Assembly: GCA_035771165.1 (NCBI GenBank)
Contig: JAWNZC010000229.1
Span: forward strand, 506,501 to 570,500
Source: Paragorgia papillata
Lineage: Eukaryota > Cnidaria > Anthozoa > Scleralcyonacea > Coralliidae
Direction of reading: 5' to 3'
Length of the DNA stretch: 64,000 bases
The first letter of the stretch is position 1, and every line of letters starts with the position of its first letter. A model generated the notes under the pieces. That model was given only the letters and a program-made list of their open reading frames with translations, searched no databases and was not told where the DNA came from. Shown here one piece after another: positions 54,101 through 64,000 of this stretch. The position numbers and the translations under genes are program-made.

Positions 54101-57100
54101 CTCTAAAGCTTGTGTAAAGGTCACCTTGTTCACAGAATTAAAGTTCAAATAATTAGATATCTAAAGTAAATTGAAAAGAATTGTTTAAAAAATTGTTTGT
54201 GGACATGTTCGAAGGAAGGAATTTTTAAGGAGACCTCGAAAACCAAGTTTGTGCTAAGTGACCTCCTCATTTACAACAGAGTACAGTTTACCATAACAAT
54301 TAACATTGTTAAACAGCTGGCTCTGATGTTATGACCATGTTCAACTATATTCAAATATAATAATTAAATAGGTAATCACATAATTGTTTCTCAAAAGAAG
54401 AGATAGTGTTTATAGCAGTAATATATAATGGTAAGGAATTACAAATTTGAGGCAAAAACAACAAAGTTAAAAGCAAAATTACATTATTTACAAACAGAAC
54501 GAAAATAACAGAACAGTACTTAGCTATATTACATTGGTAGTTTTGGTATTTACATAGATATAGAGAAAATCTTAGTTTGTATCAACATAAGTAGCAATTT
54601 TTCGTTTAAAGCTTGAAAAGCATTTACTATCTCTTATGTTTGATGGTAGGGAATTCCATATTGAGGCGCCATCAAACATATGACTTTTTTTCATATTGTT
54701 TGTTCGTGGTTGTGGCAAACACACTCACTTTAGAAGAAGTGTCACGAAGATCTGAAAGTAAATAGTTTGTTCAGACATTCTGGCCCCATATTGTTTAATA
54801 TCTTAATGATTTTAGCTTTTGCCTTTTCCCTCTGTTGTTTTAGTGGTTCCCATCCTAATGCATTTAAAGCAGTTTCTTGGCTTACTTCATTGGGTAAATC
54901 TGCTATAATACGAGCAGCCCTGTTGTGAAGTTTTTGTAAACGTGTAGACTGGGTTTCACCAAACACATTCCAAACTTCACAACAGTAATTAAAGTATGGT
55001 TGTATTATAGCATTATATACTGATTAAAGTGTTTTCCTGTCAACAAATTATTTTAGTCTTTTATATCTATCTGCGTTACTTTAAGTTTTTGGCTTGTATA
55101 TTTTCTATAGCATGTTTATAACTTTGTTACATGCTGATATTTTTAATATGATTGTTGTGAAATACTTTTATTATTAAACTCTGAAAGCGAATAAACAGAC
55201 TCACCTTCTCGTTCGTGCCGCCATCTTGGAAAAGCTTGATTCCCTTTCTATATATCTCCACGTAAATAGCGCCTGAGTCGCCTGACCGAACTCTTGGTTT
55301 GTGCGAACACAACGGCTCCGATAAACAAAAAAGAATTAATACTTTATCGTGCATGGCATTGAGCAAACGAACAAAATACGTTTGACGACCTCGACACCTC
55401 GTGAGCAAAACAAAATGGTGACCTTTCGGGCCAGTTTCGGCGAACTTTCGTCGCGTTCCGTTCGTTTGTGACGTAGTGATACAAGCAAACTCAACAGCTC
55501 ATAGCATAGTGTGCTACTGCGCATGCGCAGTAGACACAAAAAGACTGACGATTTTTCATCACAGTGACACTTTAAAGTGTTATTGGTTCATAAATTCATA
55601 CACTTTTGCAGAGGTCCAATGCCGTTCACAAAAGCCGCGAATAAATTATATTTAAATAACAACAGAAAGCAATTAACAAATAAACATCCCTAGAGTTAAA
55701 AAAACCAGCAAGCGAATATGTAGGCTTATAACGTTTAGATGTCGTAGGAACAATAAAAGAACATTCCACAACAACACTGCACTTTTGTACAAGTAGCAAA
55801 ACTGAACACAACATTATCTTCAAACAGTGTAATTCGGTAATATCGGTCGATACCGTCCGTGCATAGATTGAACGTAAAGCGGTAATCTAAAGCTGTGAAT
55901 AAGCTGTCGAAAGGGACATTCTTCATATCAACTAGTGAATTATTCATATATCGAGTATTTTCTACAAGAGGTTTAAAAACCTCTCTCTAATAAAGGGTCT
56001 TCCAAAACTCTCGCGTACGCACCAAGCAACCCCTAAGCACCCTTGCGCGCAACGCCTGGCTACAAGACTGGATAAAAAGATAACACAGCATGCAGGAAGG
56101 GACGTATATTACCTTGACAGAACAGCAGCCATTCCATGAAGATCAATTGCAGCATCAGCCAGTCGTCTCAGCTTGAATTGTTCGTCTAAAATTGGAGAAA
56201 ACATGTACTTAATCATTTCACTGCCAAAGATGTACACACTGACAGACGTTTTACTCGGCGAAGTGTTAACTACACTGATATAAAGCGTGTTTCGAGGGCT
56301 GGTCACTCTGGGTGAAAAATACGCCAAGAATGAAATATATGCTATCAAGCATGAAAAATACGCCATCCGTCATGCTTCGATCGGTCCCTATTAAACATCC
56401 CAAAATGGCCGCCGAATTAAAATTCTTTTATATACATATAAATTAGCGCTTATTACTGGGAAATTCAAAAAAATTACTTTAAAACGAAGTCATAGGATAT
56501 AAAAGAATTTCAAAGTGTCCGCCATTTTGAAATAAGGTTTATTAAGAAACACACTTATTTTTACCTGGCCTTAGTTATCTTTTAGGAAATATATTTGTCA
56601 CAATTTCCTCCAGGTGTATATTGTGAAAAAAATATATATAATAAAATAGGGCTTGAAAATATATTTATTTTACACACACATGCACGCACGAATGTACAGT
56701 ATATGTACATCCTGCCACACATGCACAATAATGAGAGCACATAATAACATAATTTCAACTAGACGCAAACATAAAACCTAAAAAGCACGAAGTAGCTGCA
56801 CATATGACACTGATCATGCAAATTTCTAAGTACTCCAAAATTACTCAACTGAATTCCAACGTATTTCAAGTATGCTAGCAAAGTACGCTGGTTCAAGAGT
56901 ACAAACATGGCCGCCGGAAATCAGCCCATGTTCCAATATGCAGTAATAACTGTAATTCCTGAATTAAGGTTAGCGTTTGTGTTGGAGTGAGGCCTATTCA
57001 ACTTATACAGGCAACTTGGAATACTCTAAATAAAAATCTTAAATTTCTTTCTGCTTCATAATTTGAAAAGAAATTGAAAATTGATATTATTGAGAAATCA

Positions 57101-60100
57101 GGTGATTATAGAAAATCTCGCGCGCTGATTGGTCGAGCTACCTCGGACTAATTCTCGATAATCACCTACAGCGTTTATTCAAAATGGCCGCCAGCCAATT
57201 TTGTCAATGCGACAGACCAGGAAATTAACAATTTTAAAGAAAATGTTGTTCCTGAAAGTACGAAAATGTGTATTTATACACCGATATTCACTGAGCCTGA
57301 AGCGAATAATTGAGAAATATAATGATCCTATTTACAGCTTCTCATACGCAACTCTCTACAACTGTATGTTGCTTATGATAACTATGATAAGACCATTGGA
57401 AGGAGCTATTGTCTGATTAGATGTGTAATTCGATTGTATGTAATTTCGTCACATCAACAACCGAACTATTCAAGTTAAGCTGATAAGCAATCACTTGTAA
57501 ATATCGTTAATGAAGTACAAATAAAAGACTTATTCTTCTTAAATAACGAAAGTCTTAAAATGTGTATACTGCTAGTCATAAAGGATGGACTATCCACCTA
57601 TACTGAGATCTGAAGTTAACTACCATCTGAATTAAACGACATGTGATTTTCATGTCAAGAATTAATTGTTAATTTGAGACATTGTACGATTCTAAAACTT
57701 TCTACATACCAATTATCTTCTTCCCGTACTTGACAAGAAGATTTTCAACGGCTGCTCCAAAATCTCCAATGCATTTTGAACACTACAAAATAAGAATGTC
57801 ATGATTAGTCATATTGTACATTCTCTATTAAGGGACTGCTTATATGGGAGCCGGGACGGAAGGATAGGATTTATATGGAACGGTTTACGGAATTTTTTGA
57901 GAATGTTTTCAGGCGGGACAATTGCGACCGTGGACGTTTCACAACACAGGTAGAAACTTGTAAAAACCGCAGCATAACAGATAAATAAATAGAATTGACG
58001 TATTATTAAGAGCTGCTGTCCTATACTAGCCGTTATCACTCATTTGTATCGAATAAACAGGATAAGAATAAATACTAGAAATGGCATCCGTCATATTGTC
58101 CCAGTTAGGCGGGACAGAGCATTTATATGACGAAAATTGTCTCTCTCATGCCGGATCCCAGTTAGGCGGATCCCGGACGGGACAAAGAACGTCCCTGTAA
58201 ACACATTCTTCATATAAATGAAATGAGATAAATAAAAGAAATTTAGCAATCATTGAATGTTTAGGCTATAGCAGATCTGTGGCGTTTTTACGTGCGTGTC
58301 TAGACGAACAGCTTTCACAAACATGTACTGTTGCTTCTAAGTTGATCATTTACTTTAAATTTCACTTTCAAATAAACTGGCCTTCCAATTTGCAGTTCGA
58401 TACCAGTCCACCGCTTGCAATTAGTGTTTTCAGGAAAGATTATTGACCGCCACGTATATTGATCATGATATTGTTTAAATCATGTTAAGAAAGAAAATTA
58501 ATTGTAATTCATGAGAATTTTTACATGACAAATATTGATTAGACCATTCTCACCTGTCGTGCACATTCTCCAAGATCGGGATGAACATGTTCGCTTATGG
58601 ATGGACCACTACTCACTCCCATCGCTCTGAAAGAGTAAACAACAAGTCGCTACTTCTATTCACGTATTTCATACATATGTTGCTTATAATGGTTTATTTT
58701 TCAAATACCAACAGGGACTTTGGCTCATTTTAATGTCGTTAACAACGCGGCCGTTGTGGTAACACTACGATTATTATTTATTGCTTACCTTTAGACATGT
58801 TCAGTCAGCAATAAATAATAAATGTGTTGTTACACATAATTATTATACAACTGCATAAAAAACTGTCCAAATAACGCTAACAATGAGTACAAATATACAG
58901 CGATATTTGGATAGTTCGTTATTTGGATAGTAGAAAACCGGTTTGACAGATTTTGTTAGCCAATCAAATTTATCACACGGGAGACTACTTCATGTATGCT
59001 TACTAGAAATATGTTAACACAACAACCCCTCGCCCTCTTTTACACGAATTTTTGTAAAATTTATATCCTTCGGATATAAATCCTCTGATTAGAAAAACAC
59101 CTTCGCGCTCTTTTTCATCGGGAGTCTGGAAATAGCCGTTGGAACAATTCAAAATATAGTTTTAAACTTTTAATTAAAGTATTCTCTAATTTTTAAAGAA
59201 AAAGGTAATAAATAACAAAGAAAATTTTCAAGACTATTGTCTTGATATTCAGAAAAAAAATTGAGGTGAAGAAAAATGCAGGTCGCATCCACGATTTGAA
59301 CTCGACCATTCTGCGTGCGAACTGACGACGTCACCACTGGGCTACTGAAGCACGCGTCGGAATATCAGCAAAATATTAGGGTTATATTTTACAGTTCTTT
59401 TTTTTTCATGTTCACAAAGAACATTGCTAGAGCATCTAAAAATATTGCCTGGCTGTCACGGCTATATTCATTTTATGGCAAATTCATTTAGAATAGCAAA
59501 AACAAATTTCGTCTCAAAATCTGAGGTGTTAAAACTGTTTTCACCTGAAAAAATTGTTTTCATGCAGTCTTTTATATCTGTAATATTTCAACATGCAGCA
59601 CTCGGCAGCATTTATATGTTTAGCAGACGAAAAATTGCTCCTTCACCGATTTTTATGCCAAATTATAACCAAGCTAGGCTAAGTTTTACAAGTGGTCTTA
59701 CCAAAGGGAAATATTTAATAAAAGGAGAGAAGATGGCAGCCAACAACGGGCAAGCGAAAACATATTATTAACGGATACGTTTAAACTGGATACTTTAAGG
59801 ACACACGAAATAGCATTGCTACTAAATGTTATTTTTACCGTAAGCTTAACCTTTTCAGCCTTTTTCTTCGTTGTTTTTTTCCTCTTTCGAGTTTAGGTGT
59901 GACGGGTTTTCTTCTACTAAGGATGTTGTTCTGCTTTATACGTAGACGTTGATTTGTTTCTGTTCTTTCAAAAGTGATATACGTTTCCCAAAAACTGTTT
60001 TCTCAAGTCTTTTTGTCAATAATAAATTAAGTTGATCTTTTTGTCAAGAACTATAGTCCCCAGTACCCCACAATCTTAACCGCGCATGGTCCGTCCACAC

Positions 60101-60255
60101 ATATATACAAATAAATATTCAGATCACAGAAATTCGTTCGCATTTCACCTTTGTCCACGCGTGTAAAATGACTCCACGCGTGTCGAGATTAGCACCCTCA
60201 CCGGGCTCCGGGCCTACGCCCGGGCTCGTTGTTTGTATTTTGACTCGCCCTGTGC

Positions 60256-60288
<33 letters not shown>

Positions 60289-62471
60289 TACAGCGATACT
60301 ACACACCAAAACATCTAATAAGATATAAATTATCGCTTTCTATTACAATTTGTCACTATGCGGCAAACATTCAAGAAATTGATGGCAAGGTTGCTTTCCG
60401 GTTAGACAAATGACCAGACTGTTTATTACAAAAATTAATTAGTATAGGTAATCGTAAGGTGTTCTTTTACTCACATCCTTCTTGTCCATCCGCAGGGAGC
60501 ACCCCATAATTTTAATTTAAAAAAAATATTGGATGCGCAAAGGTCTGGAAACGATTTAGAGGCAATGCAGTACAGTGGTCTAGATCAGTGGTCCAATCTC
60601 ATAACCATACGCACGACCAATATCCTTAAAAAATAAAGTTGTGAAGTCGTCCTTGTTCACTTCCTATAGTCCAAATTACTCTTGTCTGCAGCCAACTTTC
60701 TCGAATGCCTTATCAGTTGTAGATTTTAGGGTCGATCAATGTCAAGTTATTTCACGACAAAACAAAACCATTTAGTTTCCAGCTGACCTTTGAGTTCTCT
60801 TGACTCCTTCTGCTACGACCACATTGAGATTACCAAACGGATTTTTCAAAGTCTTTTGGAGTTCTTTCAGGTTCTTGCCAGCGTCCTAAAAACAAAGTAT
60901 ATTAACATACAGCGTTTGTACTACACACGTAAAAAATCTCCGCACAAGTTGTCAACAGGATGTGTTCGCAACAGGCTTGTAAAGGCTGTTAACAGGTTGT
61001 AACAATGCTGTTCATTCACCAAGCTGCTACAACCTTGTTAGCATCTCATCAGCATGTTAACAAGTTGTTAGCTGCAGCATAGTAACAGGTTGTTGGAACA
61101 TCTTGTCACCAGTATGTTGGAGTCATCGACTTTGTTATACAAATTGTCAACAACCTGTAACAGACTTATCAACAACCTGGGACAGCCAGTGCGAACACAT
61201 GACGATGACAGCCTGTCGAAACAGCCTTGTAACAACTTGTTTGCAGGTCTGCAACAGCTTGCGCGTTTTACGTGCATGTGTAGTAGTAATGGTAGCGGTA
61301 GTGATAATGGTAACACAGCAGTGGTGGTAGTGATGTTAGTGGAAGGGATGTGTGGTAGTGGCAGCGGTAATGATGATGATGGTGGTGGTAATAATGGTGA
61401 TTGTCGTGATAGTGGTGGTTGTCGTAGTTGTAATGCTGGTAATGGTTGGTAGTGGTACTAATGGTGGTAGTGGTAGAGGTAGTGACAGTACTAGTGATAA
61501 TGGTAGCGGTAGTGATAATGGTAGTTGTTATATAATAGAAGGGGTAGTGATGTTAACAGTAGTGATGTTTGTGGTAGTGGCAGTGCAAATGATTACGGTA
61601 GTGGTAGTAAAAGTGATAATGGTAGTGGTTTTAGTAGTGGTAGTGATAAGTAAATCTCGCAAATTACCTAGTTAAGAACTTTTGCACCCTAGGCATCTGA
61701 TACAGGGTGTTTAGATAACTATTTTGCAAAAACTTTCTTTTTTAGTACGTTTTTGACGGCGATCGCATCGTGACGTAATATAGCGAACTTTACCAAAACA
61801 AACATTTTCACGTGATCACCATTTTTTGTTGAAAAGGTGGTAAGCTGCCGAGAATAGCTTTGATAACAAAATTTCATTTTATTTCATCACATTTTACTTT
61901 TGTGAAGGGATCCGCTCGAAACGTCAGTATTTCGTTATCAAGACTATTCTCGGCAGTTTACCACCTTTTCATTTCGCTCTTAATCAACTTTTGTCGTGTT
62001 TTTAAATTTTCCGCATGGTTTTATATATTGATTAAGAAGAATAGAGAAATACCTGCATCCCAGTTAAACAAACAAACAATCGCAAGATATCATTGGTTCC
62101 CTCGAAGATACGAAATATTCTCAAATCACGCATAACTCTCTCAACACCAGATTCCTATAACGATTATGAAAGGTTAGCGACTAAAAGTAAGTGAAGTTGT
62201 TTGAATACAAGTTTTATTTCCTACCCTCATATAGCCCATTCCACCGAGTATCTACAAATATACCAAAAATACAAGAAATTAGATTATCAATGGACATAAA
62301 CAAAATTAACACTCGCATGGTTTAAAGCTGGTGCAGATTGGAGTATAAAAATAGTCTAGCGCTAGGACCAAAAAAAAGGTTTAAAGCTGGTATTGGTTGA
62401 AAGCTTGGTATAATACACAAAACAATGGATACTCCAAATAAAGTTAACATTTTAATTTTAATTTCAATGCC

Positions 62472-62502
<31 letters not shown>

Positions 62503-63128
62503 TTCTAAAACTCACTAATAATTCATGAGGAAAATTCAAAAGAAATGAAGGTTTAATCAATGTCTGTTCGGTACAGAACTAATATCAGTGTCTGTAAATG
62601 TGATACAGAACTGTTTAATAAAACATCAGTTCTGTATCACATTTACAGACACTGATATCAGTTCTGTAGCAAGTGTACAGACACTTCGCGAGTGTACAGA
62701 CAAGTGTGCAGACACTTCATACATGACTCCCATGTATCTGTTAAACTTATGTGTATTAAATAATTTCACGTGAGCAGTCAATGGAGTTTGGAAGTTAAAT
62801 TTTTAAACTACCAAAACAGGTTTAAACACAACCAAGAGAACACATTGTTAAAGCAGGTCCATATATTGATTATCAACTTGCACTAACCTGAATACACTCA
62901 TCAGCAATAAACCAGCATGCTTCCTAAAAGTAACACAACGTAAAGAGCAAAATATATTCATGAATACAAATGAAAATTAAAAGTAATTTGAACATCACAC
63001 TGGAAACATGATCAAGGGAAAAGTAAGTAACATAAGCGTACCGAGGCGTAGATTTTACTAATGGCAGCTTCGATTTGAAACTCTGTTGAACCACGATCCA
63101 TATTTGCACTCAGCATGTAAGCCATTGA
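51004..63128 (-). CDS. ACADVL: Very-long-chain specific acyl-CoA dehydrogenase, mitochondrial, C-terminal part, ten exons
   Basis: Join on the - strand of 63128-63042, 62923-62888, 62251-62225, 62154-62053, 60885-60788, 58626-58554, 57782-57710, 56185-56113, 52543-52468 and 51141-51004. All introns are GT-AG, all phases agree, and 783 nt give 260 residues plus TAA. Visible landmarks in order: [13 protein letters not shown] and [42 protein letters not shown], whose Glu before GTN aligns with the acyl-CoA dehydrogenase catalytic base; LKNPFGN, typical of the VLCAD C-terminal extension; [27 protein letters not shown]; and C-terminal HPLGM. By family knowledge, it does the first FAD-dependent step of mitochondrial beta-oxidation of long-chain acyl-CoAs and is a homodimer on the inner membrane. 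N-terminal and FAD-binding exons lie beyond 64000. ACAD9 is the alternative, but NPFG and the C-terminal match favour VLCAD. It is convergent with NCAPH2. Confidence 0.92.
51209..51916. mobile_element. Near-perfect PLE palindrome in an ACADVL intron
   Basis: Arms 51209-51540 and 51579-51916 (about 335 bp each) are inverted copies around a 38-bp loop. Each arm encodes the end of a PLE endonuclease frame ([20 protein letters not shown]...). Each ends in a 3' UTR with a GGCTGC/GCAGCC hairpin followed by GAAAGC. A third, partial copy of the same end follows at 51918-52040. Confidence 0.75.
52226..52318 (+). repeat. tRNA-like sequence (probable SINE head)
   Basis: A box-like TAGCTCAATGTTTGAG and a good T-arm GTGGGTTCGAGTCCCGC. 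The acceptor stem pairs only partly, so a SINE head or tRNA pseudogene is likelier than a functional tRNA. Confidence 0.5.
52468..52543 (-). CDS. ACADVL: ACADVL exon ([16 protein letters not shown])
   Basis: 76 nt, acceptor CATTTTAG, donor GAG|GTAAAC. Carries the ASRSL...PTAQHE motif of VLCAD. Confidence 0.93.
52728..53410. mobile_element. Nested foldback element
   Basis: Inverted arms of roughly 200 bp: TTATCATAAAGTACATCTAAAA...TGACGTCAT at left, and the complement ending ATGTACTTTATGATAA at right. Confidence 0.65.
54550..55080 (-). pseudogene. LINE 3' remnant in an ACADVL intron
   Basis: The - strand encodes [34 protein letters not shown], then in another frame [19 protein letters not shown]...SFKRKIATY. 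This is the usual end of CR1/L2-like ORF2, with a frameshift near 54737. Confidence 0.7.
56113..56185 (-). CDS. ACADVL: ACADVL exon ([12 protein letters not shown])
   Basis: 73 nt, acceptor AATTTTAG, donor AAG|GTAATA. Strong match to the VLCAD/ACAD9 C-terminal helices. Confidence 0.93.
57710..57782 (-). CDS. ACADVL: ACADVL exon ([17 protein letters not shown])
   Basis: 73 nt, acceptor TTTTGTAG, donor G|GTATGT; phase continues correctly. Confidence 0.9.
58554..58626 (-). CDS. ACADVL: ACADVL exon ([14 protein letters not shown])
   Basis: 73 nt, acceptor CTCTTTCAG, donor CAG|GTGAGA; phase continues correctly. Confidence 0.9.
59276..59355 (-). repeat. tRNA-like SINE remnant
   Basis: The - strand reads TAGCCCAGTGGTGACG (A box-like) then GAGTTCAAATCGTGG (B box-like). 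Confidence 0.45.
59620..60100 (+). repeat. Dispersed repeat (uninterrupted copy)
   Basis: Collinear with 42180-42740, continuing upstream without the LINE. Located in the ACADVL intron 58627-60787. Confidence 0.65.
60788..60885 (-). CDS. ACADVL: ACADVL exon (LKNPFGN)
   Basis: 98 nt, acceptor GTTTTTAG, donor AAG|GTCAGC. Start of the VLCAD-specific C-terminal extension. Confidence 0.92.
60920..61285. repeat. Inverted-repeat element rich in CAACAACYTGT
   Basis: Ends TACTACACACGTAAAA and TTTTACGTGCATGTGTAG are inverted. The interior has many AACAACTTGT/ACAAGTTGTT words. It lies immediately upstream of the GTGGTA repeat. Confidence 0.55.
61265..61655. repeat. Degenerate GTGGTA-rich repeat
   Basis: Imperfect GTAGTGGTA/GTGATAATG units in the ACADVL intron 60886-62052. 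The frames are low complexity. Confidence 0.85.
61825..61975. repeat. Foldback with degenerate hammerhead-like core
   Basis: Arms AAAAGGTGGTAAGCTGCCGA (left) and complement TTACCACCTTTT (right). Between them lies GAAGGG...CGAAACGTC, related to the motif at 4800-4834. Confidence 0.5.
62053..62154 (-). CDS. ACADVL: ACADVL exon with catalytic Glu (FEGTNDI)
   Basis: 102 nt, phase 0, acceptor CGTTATAG, donor CAG|GTATTT. Contains the acyl-CoA dehydrogenase signature with the catalytic-base glutamate. Confidence 0.93.
62225..62251 (-). CDS. ACADVL: ACADVL microexon (ILGGMGYMR)
   Basis: 27 nt, phase 0, acceptor ATATTTGTAG, donor AGG|GTAGGA. It exactly supplies the conserved GG-GY segment missing between its neighbours. 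Confidence 0.88.
62573..62667. repeat. Long perfect hairpin
   Basis: Arms of about 40 bp (62573-62612 and 62628-62667; ATCAGTGTCTGTAAATGTGA and complement) around a 15-nt loop, followed by degenerate GTGTACAGACA repeats to 62720. In the ACADVL intron 62252-62887. Confidence 0.75.
62888..62923 (-). CDS. ACADVL: ACADVL exon ([12 protein letters not shown])
   Basis: 36 nt, phase 0, acceptor ACTTTTAG, donor CAG|GTTAGT. Confidence 0.88.
63042..63128 (-). CDS. ACADVL: ACADVL exon ([13 protein letters not shown])
   Basis: 87 nt, phase 0, acceptor TTTGTTAG, donor TCG|GTACGC. First exon seen in the window. Confidence 0.92.
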
Positions 63129-64000
63129 CTAACAAAAATTGAAACATAATAACAGTCTACAATAACATATTAAATAAAAATGTACGAAATAGAAAAAGAT
63201 AAACACAATATTTCATCCTATTATGAATTATTTTACACCCATTTTCAAAATTACGCGACCCCGGAAGTTGACATGCACGTGGCGTTTTATAGCAATTTGT
63301 TGTCACAAAATGGCGGACATCAATACGAACTGAGTCAGAATACAATGAAATGAGGACGTTAATGCTGACCGAATGACAAATTATTTAACGATGTAACGAT
63401 GCAATCCATGGGAATGTTGAATACGATGACAAAGTAAGTTATATTGAAGTATTTTGAATTGCCATAAAACTCGCATGTCGACTGCAATATTTCCAGCCTG
63501 GTCGCGTCATTTTGAGAACGAGTGTAAAACGAGGCATGGTCAAGCACTTTTTCCCTAACAAACATTTACGGTTTTTTTGATAAAGCATAAACGAAGTAAA
63601 TAAATTACTCTATAAAATGACTGGACTATCATTATTTTATGAGGGATTCAAGATAGTTCAACACAGTGCCATTGATTTCTCATCTAGATACTCGAAACCT
63701 AGACTCGGCCGGCCATAGGTAGCCTGAGTAACTAGAGGAGGAGACTTTTTTATAAATGAGTAAAGCTAGCAAAAAACTTGTCAAGAAAAAATTTAGTCGT
63801 TGCATAAGATGCATAAGCTGAATTGCACATATCTTCTTTTTACAAGAGAAAATCGGCAAGTGAACTACATCAACCGATTATAATTACTACTCAAACCAGA
63901 AGAGCAAGACGTAAACGATTTTTTTATTGCTTCCGAAGCGACAGTTTTATTAACCGCAGATCAATTTCAAAGCAATCACGTGGTGTATTCTCATGTACCA
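63129..64000 (-). other. ACADVL intron continuing past the window edge
   Basis: No further ACADVL exon was recognised; the upstream exon (FAD/acyl-CoA dehydrogenase mid-domain) must lie beyond 64000. No repeats identified. Confidence 0.55.

Larger units (their letters stand above)
52691..55571. mobile_element. 2.9-kb TTAA-flanked TIR element in an ACADVL intron
   Basis: Inverted ends AGTGTCACTATGATGAAAAA and its complement (about 40 bp) flanked by TTAA at 52687-52690 and 55572-55575. Contains a second nested inverted-repeat element (52728-53410) and a LINE remnant (54550-55080). No transposase recognised. Confidence 0.6.

Noticed and set aside
59424..59771. 115-codon frame
   Set aside because: Lies in a dispersed repeat whose other copy (42180-42740) does not keep the frame.
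1..64000. CRISPR arrays, prokaryotic operons, ribosome binding sites, integrated virus
   Set aside because: Spliced eukaryotic genes, no regularly spaced direct repeats with unique spacers, and no viral structural genes; the pol-like fragments fit LINE, PLE and Ty3/gypsy retroelements.

Overview
This is eukaryotic, AT-rich, intron-rich metazoan DNA, not prokaryotic. Spliced genes with GT-AG introns, a LINE/Penelope/SINE/foldback-element repertoire, and intronless receptors with a somatomedin-B domain on a Methuselah/adhesion-like 7TM core suggest a non-vertebrate animal, most likely a cnidarian (anthozoan). The organism call is inference.

Two conserved host genes are scattered as short exons and are easy to miss in ORF scans. 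(1) The C-terminal part of the condensin-II kleisin NCAPH2 lies on the + strand in nine phase-consistent exons (5695-37347). (2) The C-terminal 260 residues of very-long-chain acyl-CoA dehydrogenase (ACADVL) lie on the - strand in ten phase-consistent exons (63128 down to 51004), including a 27-nt microexon. The two genes are convergent. The 5' parts of both lie outside the window or were not recognised.

Three receptor copies sit in or beside NCAPH2. Copy 1 is on + at 320-3151. Copies 2 and 3 are on - at 12374-15378 and 25241-28252, inside one 21.9-kb NCAPH2 intron. Copies 2 and 3 belong to a tandem segmental duplication: unit A about 10765-20500, unit B about 20565-32060. Copy 2 is broken by a net 10-bp deletion; copy 3 is intact. 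Copy 1 shares an almost identical 7TM block with copies 2/3, yet its ectodomain is strongly diverged, which points to gene conversion.

The rest is mostly mobile DNA. It includes Penelope-like element (PLE) fragments with GIY-YIG endonuclease and hammerhead-ribozyme-like motifs, several palindromic; LINE fragments, one with a 700-codon open RT frame; a degenerate Ty3/gypsy-type pol; 5S-rRNA- and tRNA-derived SINEs; and several TIR elements with readable target-site duplications. Two very large purine microsatellites lie at 42.75-43.58 kb and 48.41-49.33 kb. Because the two duplicated units can be compared, several insertions have an 'empty site' inside the same window. The strongest non-gene signal is a well-formed hammerhead ribozyme at 44726-44773 that overlaps the stop codon of a PLE reading frame.
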